From Papaver somniferum (Eukaryota > Streptophyta > Magnoliopsida > Ranunculales > Papaveraceae), in the NCBI RefSeq assembly GCF_003573695.1, contig NC_039358.1, positions 196,505,192 through 196,569,191 on the forward strand: a stretch of DNA of 64,000 nucleotides, in the 5' to 3' direction. Below, piece after piece: positions 56,552 through 64,000 of this stretch; the stretch's first letter is position 1; the number at the start of each line of letters is the position of its first letter. A program made the translations under genes and the position numbers. The notes below the pieces were generated by a model, which did not search any database, was not told the DNA's origin, and worked only from the letters and a program-made list of their open reading frames with translations.

Positions 56552-56863
56552 ATGAGATTAGGATTTGATATGATTTTTGTTAAACTAACTCAAAAATTGC
56601 AGAATTCAGGTGATCTATCTAATGAAGAAGAAGATACAATTAGAGGAGAGTTATCTAATCTGGAAGAAATGGGATATGATGTGATGAAATTGACAGAAAG
56701 GTTTGATTTATTGGTGAGACTAAAAACACTTGTTAAAGAAGATGAGAGCTACGAAGAAAAAAGAAAGAATTTGGCAGGTAAAATTAGTGCTGAAATAGTG
56801 CAATTGGAGAAGACTCAACGTAAAATTTCAGAGTTAAAGACTGAGAATGAAGTGGTAAGCTGA
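56552..56863 (+). CDS. Coiled-coil ORF downstream of J-like copy B
   Basis: Family not recognised. The 103 residues are almost all helical: MRLGFDMIFVKLTQKLQNSG, ELSNLEEMGYDVMKLTERFD, and a charged coiled coil with a clean TGA. The same frame is open upstream as far as about 56490 (HFRPLAKYCPTVRQE), overlapping the end of the J-like frame in another register. It could be a separate small gene, a second exon joined by splicing, or the C-terminus of the J-like protein after a frameshift. EMGYDVMKL recalls CFGFNVTKL in the minus-strand ORF at 34667-35014. Confidence 0.5.
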   Translation: MRLGFDMIFVKLTQKLQNSGDLSNEEEDTIRGELSNLEEMGYDVMKLTERFDLLVRLKTLVKEDESYEEKRKNLAGKISAEIVQLEKTQRKISELKTENEVVS

Positions 56864-57764
56864 GTCGAAATGCATAATCTTAAATCTATGTTAAGGGAGA
56901 TTTATACAACATGGTGAAAATGTATGTTGAAGATCATTAGGGAGTGAGAAAATTTGTGATCATTTTGGCGAAATGGTTCAGAGCTGTAGATTCTTACTGG
57001 CATATGGATAAACCTTTTTGTTTATGCAGTCACTTGTATTTCATGGTCAGGTAGGGAGATATCAGTGCATTACAAGTTTTACAAATCTGCTTTGACAGGC
57101 AATTCTTAGATTTTGACAGGCAATACTTTTCTTGTTTTGCTTGTAAAATTTTGATGTTTTGTTTATCTGAACATGGTCCTAACCTAAATGACAGTAATTC
57201 TGTCAAGGAACTTATTGCATTATTTAGTTGGATACTTGAAACAAAAACTATGAAGAAAAACGAATTTCTTTTGAAGGTAAAATTAGCGCTGAAATTTGTG
57301 CGTCTTGTGTGGTGCTTTCTTAAAGTGTTGTATTATGCTTTTTGCGTGTTGTGTTGTGCCCTGTGTCGTGTTCTTGCTTACATGTAACGCGTGATGTGTT
57401 GTGCCGTTAGCTTGGCATACACAGGATAGAAGCACATAGAAACTACTGAAGCTTTAAATTCTGATACAGAGAGCTTTACCCCAAAAGAATAATAAGCTGT
57501 AGTTGTGCAAGTTGGGCGGTTTATCAGAAAAGGAAAAAGAAAAAAAATATTAAATAAATAAGTTTATTAACATGAAGTGATGATAATAAATATCAATCTA
57601 CAAAAGCATACACATGAGATAGAGCAGGCTTTATAAACCCACTTCATGTTCTTCATGCGGGAATTACAAACACCTACAAATAAAATAGATAGCAACAATT
57701 GGTTTTAAACAAACAAAAAATTATCCGGCATACCACATGCCAAAACAATTGATTGAAAAACTAA
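56864..57764. other. Intergenic, with a partial copy of the coiled-coil coding text
   Basis: Around 57235-57300 the phrase GGTAAAATTAGCGCTGAAAT and flanking A-rich bases repeat the coding text at about 56777-56796 with few changes, suggesting a small duplication. The open frame at 57151-57387 shows no family features. The minus-strand 3' UTR of the LEA gene occupies the right end. Confidence 0.45.
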
Positions 57765-58591
57765 TTAGTTGACGGCGTCTTTCACGTTGCGCTTAACCTT
57801 CTCGGCACCTTTCTTAACAGAATCAGAAGCTTCTTCAGCTTTGCCTGTCACAGTATCTTTAATCTTTTGAGTAGTATCTTTGGCAGTCCCCCATGCATCT
57901 TGTGCTACTTGCTTTGCTTTATCACCGATGTCCTTAGCTGAGTCTGGCATCACCTTGCCTACAACTTCTTTTGTTTTCTGGGCTACCTTTAGTGTTCAAA
58001 CAAATGTGATTAATTAGTACTTCATGTAATAAATTTGTATCACGTGTGACGTCACCGATACGTCCGATGCGGAGATATGCAGAAATAGGTGCAGTATATG
58101 TGTTGCAATCGGAATAAGAAAACTTACCTGTTCAATTGTAGAGCTGGCCTGGTCTTTCAAATCTTCAGCAGTTGAGCTAGCTTTGTTTTTCATGTCTTCA
58201 GCAGTTGAGCTAGCCTTGTTTTTCATGTCTTCAGCAGTTGAGCTAGCCTTGTTCTTCATTTCTTCAGCAGATTGTCCCAGTTTTTGTTTTGCTGCTTCAG
58301 CTGAGTGGTCACATGCTGATTTAGCATGTTGATGTGCACTTCCCTACATTGCAAAATCCAAAATTCAAGAAAAAAAAGGTTAATTATAAATTTGCAGCAA
58401 TCAGAATTTCCCAAGTAAATGTGATCAGCACTTCCCTGCCATCATTTCTAAGGAATTACCTGCAAAGGTCTAGGAGCAGCTGTAACAAACATTCTGGAAG
58501 AATATTTCCATGGGCTTGACCTCCCAATTGAGGCACCAGCTTGATAGAATTTGGGGATGCTGGTTGATGCTAACAGGCTCAAATGTGCCAT
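57765..58591 (-). CDS. LEA group 3/4-type protein with likely mitochondrial presequence, 3 exons
   Basis: Late embryogenesis abundant proteins are unordered in water and fold to amphipathic helices on drying, protecting membranes and proteins. Exons on the minus strand by GT-AG and phase 0: 58591-58460, 58343-58128 and 57986-57765, giving 189 residues with no lesion. Exon 1 (MAHLSLLASTSIPKFYQAGA, SSRMFVTAAPRPLQ) is Ser/Ala/Arg-rich with no acidic residues, as in a mitochondrial targeting peptide. Exon 2 carries the 11-residue motif MKNKASSTAED three times exactly plus a variant (LKDQASSTIEQ). Exon 3 continues with Lys/Ala/Asp/Glu helices (KDIGDKAKQVAQDAWGTAKD). It resembles uncharacterised Arabidopsis At4g13230-type LEA proteins, from memory. 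The copy looks functional. The upstream stretch 58592-59280 shows no other gene. Confidence 0.85.
58161..58259 (-). repeat. Three 33-bp tandem repeats in LEA exon 2
   Basis: Each unit encodes MKNKASSTAED; the three units differ by only a few silent bases. This points to recent slippage or unequal exchange inside the exon. Confidence 0.9.
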
Positions 58592-59289
58592 TTCTTTTTG
58601 TGTCTTCCTCTATTGCTTTTGCTTTCCCTGAGAGTTGGTGGTGATTAAGTTCTTAAAATCAGATTATATCTGAAATTTTGTGCAAACAAATCAATTATAT
58701 TTATACAAACCAAATAGATCCATCAAGTCCTGAGTGTTTTTCTCTTCCTCAATTTTCTCTAACTTCCTCTCAAATTCTGTCCATTTGACAAATTTTTAGA
58801 TCCAATGAAGTAGGATTTCCAAGTATAGGGTTTCCAGATCTTCTAATTATAGGCATCACAAGCTCTGGTTGAAATTCTAGTGGTTTATATGAATTCAAGA
58901 TGTAATTTCAGCAATCAGAATTTTCCAGTGAATTTAAAAAGGTTAATTATAAATTCAAGATGTTTTTGATCAGAAGTGATGTCTGGTCATATTTATACAA
59001 ACTGAACTTGGTAACCAGTAACCATAAATGATGACAGAATCATATATGAACAATTTCCAGTGGGAAAACTGGCGTTCACCAAAACATTTAAAAAATTAAA
59101 AAGAAAAAATGGAAATTGAATTATAACATTAATAACTTCTACTTATATTCAAAAGATTTATCCTCAGCTTAAACAGCATTGAGGATAGTAGGTGGAGAAG
59201 CAGACCAGGAATTAGTACATTCAAGATTGAAATAGACACAGGAAACACATGACAGGTAACCAAAGTTAACCTACAGTCATCAAAAGGAG

Positions 59290-59870
59290 TAAAGTTCTCC
59301 CAACAAACTGACCTATTCGCACAGATAACACTCTGAATAACATTCTTGCATCAGCTGATCAGGTTGTTGATAATTGTGCTAAGTGTAAGGATTGCCAGAA
59401 TAATCGACATCTTGAAGACCACAGGAAGAAACAATTGCACTGGAAAATTTGTTATCTGAGGAGATGAGAGAAGAAGAAGCAGATATCCTGTCTTCTGGGT
59501 TAATAGGAGACTGAATGAGATCCCCAAGAATTAACCAAGTAACCAAGGATTGAGTAAAGTAGAAAACCAGCTAAGCTATTCCAGAACTGTTTTGGCAGCA
59601 TAATGGGGTGGACCATACAAGCAAGAAAAACTCCAAGTCGCATTTGCAGGTCCAGAAATAATCTTAGCATGAATGAACATGATCAAGACTCCAAAAAGTG
59701 AAATGAGAAACCATCTTTCCACACATTTGCAATATCTCCAGCTAAGCCGTTTTCAGAAATAAACTCTACATCAGGATCATGCGACAACATAAAATGCATC
59801 ATACGAGTCCTAGTATTAGTATCGCCAAGCGTTGGCAGTTTCAGGCTAAGATTTTCATTATAACATTGCT
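59290..59870 (-). mobile_element. LINE endonuclease remnant
   Basis: On the minus strand a decayed L1 endonuclease is readable: LGDTNTRTRMMHFMLSHDPD, ENGLAGDIANVWKDGFSFHF, then after frame changes SCLYGPPHYAAK, and near 59385 DYSGNPYT followed by HNYQQPDQ. These match the GLAGG.A..WKDG, YGPP and GNP(Y/F)TW motifs of plant LINEs in order. No RT follows. Stops and shifts are frequent. Confidence 0.75.
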
Positions 59871-61233
59871 CAGAGAACAGATCTGAAGGGAAAATAAAAT
59901 GCAGAATAAAACTTAATATAACAAGTAAAGGAATGAACTGGAATAAAAGATAAACCAAAAAAAAACAATATTTGAAAATACAGCTTACCAGCCCTGTAAC
60001 ATCATTGCAGGAACCAATCAATTCTTGCAGTTTCTGTAAAAAAGATGGCGAAAATGAAGCACCCGGCTGGTCATGTGAGGATAAGAACTAGATACAGCTG
60101 CTGGATACATAACAAGGTTGAAATGCCTAAAGAAAGCCACTATTTCACCTTTGCACGCCAAGAAACAACGAGGCCTGGCATCATTGGTTTATCCAGGAAG
60201 AGGAATTACATGAAAAAGCAGAATCTAAAAAACCCATCAGGGATTACCAAAAGAAATGGTGAAGATAGAAGAGACACAAGTATAAAATCTGTCTACAAAT
60301 TTTTCCAAAACAACATATACAGAGGAACTGTTCTTCCGGAATTGCTGAGCACATGAAAGGTTTGAGTTTTAGTTTCAAAATTTATGTTCAGTCTTTGGTT
60401 GAAAACATACTACTGGTTGTAACTATTCGACAGGATCAACTTGAGAATAAGGAGACAAGGGATATATTGGAATACCAGACTAAAGGCTGACAATGGAAAA
60501 CCAAATAGTTAATACGCAGCGGCAACACAAATATAAGATGTTAAAAACAGATGATACAAGACAAATGCAAATAGACATTAAAACAAACATCTGAAGTGCA
60601 CAGAACAGATGAAGAACAAACACAAGAACTCATACTCTGGACAAAGACATTACTCCAAACAATTCAGGTTCAGATGTAGTAAAAATAAGTGTTTCAGCGA
60701 AGTAAAGGCTATTAATTTAAATAACTGGAGAAATACCTGAATACCCAAATAGAGGATGAGATGACTCCAAAGATGAGCTTGTCCGATTGAAATTCAACCA
60801 TATTTCATATTTACCAACTCTCCCAAGCCACTGACTACCTTCTCTTAATGGAGAGGTAGCAGCTAAGACCTCAATCAGAAGCCATAAAAGACCAGAACAA
60901 AAAAAAGAAAGAATAGGGACCCATAAAGAAGAAGAAACAGATACTGCCAAAAAAATTGATGGCCCCTAAGGGCTACAAGGCCAGTAAATGAAATTGATTA
61001 GCCGGGCATGGAGGAGGTCCTAAATTTAGGTGGGAAAGCACACTAGTTCAGAGACTTCTGATTCACTTAAAGCAACTAGCTGTAGTAAATTAAATTTCTA
61101 GACATTACACATTACAAAATATATGTAGCTGTACAGGACATTAAAAGAACCCTCCTACAATCTAAGTTAGACTGCAAATTTTCAAGCAACTTTTTTAAGC
61201 TTTACTTACTGCTAAAAAATAAGGCCTACCACT
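59871..61233. other. Probable LINE 5' remnant and 3' flank of the CHR4-like gene
   Basis: No reliable coding region. Minus-strand open stretches (59871-60021, 60717-60950) and one plus-strand frame (60045-60356) show no recognisable family. The right end should include the CHR4-like 3' UTR. Confidence 0.4.
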
Positions 61234-63666
61234 TTAATGATCAGACAATGTCTCCTCGGAAGATGCGTCACTGTCTATTACAATCAAGTCATTTTCCTTG
61301 GTAACAGGATACGTAACTGGACAGTTGAATTTCGGTCCACTTCTGTAATCCGATATTAGATTCCGTGACTCGGGTATTTCAGAAGTTGAACCCAGCCTTG
61401 AAAAAGGATCCCGCTTAGATTTGCTGGAATGATAATTATTTGGTACGCTAGCTGTTGCCTGCAAACCAGCCTCATCGAGCCTTTGACGAGGATCCGGTGA
61501 GGAAACCATTGATGCCTCGCGACTAGGGAACAGTGGAGCATCCCGATTATAGTTATTACATTTCAAGTTCAAAGACTCTGATCCGGCTGAACCTTCATTA
61601 GGCAGAAATGCTGCTTCATATGGCCTCAAAGAAGACATATTGACCACTTCTTTGAGCCAATGAGGCAGATTCGTACCACTTTCACGAATCCCACTTGGCA
61701 TATCTTCTCTTAACAGCGAACCATCCCTCGTACTATTGAATAACCCTCTTCTGACCCCTAACTTTTCGTAAGGATTTTGGTGAAGAATAGACGGACCTGT
61801 AGCATATCTTTGTCGTCCATAGTTTGCATTTGAATGGCTTGGCTTCCGTTGGCGTCTTGATGGTATATGGAGCTGTTTGGTTCCAATTCGCTGCAGAACC
61901 GAATGGGTTAACTTGCTATTGCCAACAGAACTCATCCTTTCAGAAACACCACCACTCGTAAGCATTTGAGTAATGCCCGGCACATCAAACCTATTTAATT
62001 GTCTCTGAACGTAAGTATCTCCAAGAGAAAGTCGAGTTTCGTCAGTCAAGGTCCCTGTAGGACCTACAGCATGATAAGTACTATTACATTGAGAACCAAT
62101 TGATCTTTTTCTTGATAAAAAGTCATAGTTGATGTCGTGAGAGGTAGTATTCAAGAGATTTAATCGTTCCAAATACCATCTCTCGGCAAGATCAGTCGCA
62201 TCCCTAAACCTAGAAAATCGCAATCTTGGGTCCTGCAAGATAGAATCCCAGTTACCCTTTCCATGTCTCCTCACACCTACCCAAAGAAAATCTAACTCTT
62301 CCTCTGACCAAATTTTAGGGTCTCCCTTCAATTGACCCAAAGAACAGCCCTGGCTTTCTCTTAATGCTTTAGCTGTAATACTGTCAAGTATCTGCCTGCG
62401 TCTCAGAAAACTGGCCGTTTCTGAATGGAGTGACATTTCTAGAGTACAGCCTCCACTTAGAATGTCAGAGTTTGGCAAAGATGGAATGCTGGGCGTGTCC
62501 TTGAAGAAGTTGATAGGAGGCACTGATGGGGAAGATAAACTTGCAGAACACGGAAAAAGAGGCGGTTCGGTTGCCCTAGTGTTTGTCTGGTTCAACCCGC
62601 ATCCTGACTCCACATTTGAATTAATTTCTTCAGAGTCCAAGGAAGCAGTGGTATCTAGCGGTTCACGAGGAGGATCCACGTGACTAATTTCATCATCACT
62701 GCAGCTCTGTAGATCATGCCAAAAAGTTGAGCATCAAACATGGAATATAAATCATCAAAGTAGGAGTAGACATAACTAGAACAGAATTTGTAAGAGCAAA
62801 AAATTCACACCTTCTTACATGGATCCACCAATGAAATGCCCAACGAGAGCATTGGGGAATCCTTTCCATGACGGTTGTTAACACCTTCCTCTATTTCATC
62901 GCACGTATTCCTAGTCACGAAGAGGTTCTGGGAAGCTAATTTCTCTTCAACTGAATTATTGGTACTTTCCAACAATCCTCGGACATTTTTGGACGCTCCG
63001 CCATACCAGTCAGTTACATGATTTGGATCTAGTGAAATTGAGGAGTCGAGAAAAGTTTCACTACAGCGTAAATCTACAAAGTCAGATGACAATACAAAAT
63101 CTTAGAACTTTGTTAACAATAAAATTTTGTTTATCCAAAAAATTCAAGATAGTCTGATTAGTAGTACCAATAGGAGATGTAGTTAGGTCCAGAGGTGCCA
63201 GGAAAACACCATTTTCTGACACATGATTGGGCATAACAGCTTCCTTCACACAATCATTCACAATTGTTTGGGACTGCTTTTCATTCAAATCTACAACTTT
63301 GGGCAACTCTTGAACTTTTTCGTTTATCACACTTGAGTCTGTTTCATCTGTGGAAGTTTTGGCTATGAACTCTTTTCGTGAAAATTGGGCACCTGAGTCA
63401 AATTCAGGACGCACTGAAGAAAGATGTGGATGCGAGTTCAGGCATGGAACTAGTGCAGCAATAGCTGAGTGATCCTCTGATAGGCATCGTTGACTTGATT
63501 GGTCTTGCTCTACATGCCTGAAATGTTTATAGAGTCAATAAAGCAGTTACATCATATCAGCAAAACAAACATGATCAACAAAACGGAAAAAGATTGTATA
63601 AGCTTACATCTTAGTTTTATGAACACCTCTAGCAGCAATGGATGATGACGAACCTGCATCTCTGTT
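61234..63666 (-). CDS. CHR4: CHR4-like CHD3-type chromatin remodeller, C-terminal exons (5' part beyond the right edge)
   Basis: CHR4 (PICKLE-related) is a nuclear SNF2 ATPase that remodels nucleosomes and affects developmental genes. Only the C-terminus is here. Exons on the minus strand by GT-AG: 63666-63608, 63517-63168, 63073-62811 and 62706-61234, all in phase (for example CCTATTG/AT gives Asp-Leu-Arg). The last exon has a SANT-like block (WSEEELDFLWVGVRRHGKGN, then DPRLRFSRFRDATDLAERW, around 62150-62330) matching the one near the C-terminus of CHR4 proteins. The tail (VIDSDASSEETLSDH) ends at TGA/TAA-side 61234. No lesion is seen. The ATPase, PHD and chromodomains must lie upstream, past 64000; 63667-64000 looks like intron. 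The assignment is from the SANT block and tail only. Confidence 0.75.
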
Positions 63667-64000
63667 CTGTTCAACAAACTTGAGACGAAACCAAGAGATT
63701 GTTCTCAGGTAAATTCATATAGACAACACTAACCATAAGCACATTTCACCTCGAAACAACATAAAATTGCAATATAGACGGATTATCAAAGCTGTCCCCA
63801 AATAAAGCACCCAGGATAAAAGTGATTGAAAGACACTGTAGTAACAAATGATTTTAGCATTCCAAATACGTTTCAAAGCTTGGAATAAATCAGAAAGATC
63901 TGTCTAACCAGAAGCATGCATCATTAGCAGGATTCCATGAATGGTGTCTAAGCAAACAATCCACCCAGGATGAAGTGATAAACAGGCAATATAGCTAACA

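Overview
This is nuclear DNA from a flowering plant. Several genes have introns with GT-AG borders, the intergenic space is filled with plant-type LTR retrotransposons, L1-type LINEs and MITEs, and one piece of plant mitochondrial nad2 is embedded. The chromatin gene, the LEA gene, the CAD-type dehydrogenase and the norcoclaurine-synthase-like PR-10 gene fit a eudicot. The last one makes Ranunculales/Papaveraceae plausible, but the window does not prove it.

Layout, left to right. 1-6.25 kb: 3' half of a decayed Ty3/gypsy element (Athila-like), one 1.67-kb LTR, then a primer-binding site and leader. 6.26-8.9 kb: truncated minus-strand Ty1/copia element abutting the last exon of a broken CAD-type dehydrogenase (8.9-9.0 kb). 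9.88-10.38 kb: mitochondrial nad2 fragment without its last intron. 12.97-15.35 kb: solo LTR with 5-bp target duplication. 15.7-21.4 kb: long minus-strand LINE with RNase H and a 16-bp target duplication. 22.55-27.47 kb: structurally complete, young copia element (target duplication GGGTG) inserted in a second CAD fragment. 29.08-32.77 kb: five-exon CAD gene carrying two MITEs, one in intron 1 and one splitting exon 2. 33.38-33.96 kb: norcoclaurine-synthase-like gene with one in-frame stop. 34.67-35.26 kb: small coiled-coil gene.

35.68-51.7 kb: a DnaJ-like (J-like) gene split by a 15.5-kb Ty3/gypsy element of the Tat type (target duplication GCCTT), which itself contains a nested solo LTR (target duplication ACCGC). 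This element has two RNase H domains and, downstream of integrase, a separate antisense gene for which five exons with consistent GT-AG introns can be laid out. 51.68-53.61 kb: another LTR and a 5'-truncated LINE. 53.8-55.1 kb: hairpin repeats and a hAT-type MITE. 55.9-56.9 kb: a second, unbroken J-like gene and a coiled-coil ORF. 57.77-58.59 kb: complete three-exon LEA gene with a likely mitochondrial presequence. 59.3-59.9 kb: LINE endonuclease remnant. 61.23 kb to the right edge: C-terminal exons of a CHR4-like (CHD3-type) chromatin remodeller on the minus strand.

The host genes that look functional are the LEA gene, the second J-like gene and the CHR4-like gene. The CAD cluster, the PR-10 gene and the first J-like gene look freshly or partly pseudogenised, mostly by transposon insertion. 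All coordinates and alignments were worked out by eye. Family names rest on motif recognition, not on a search.
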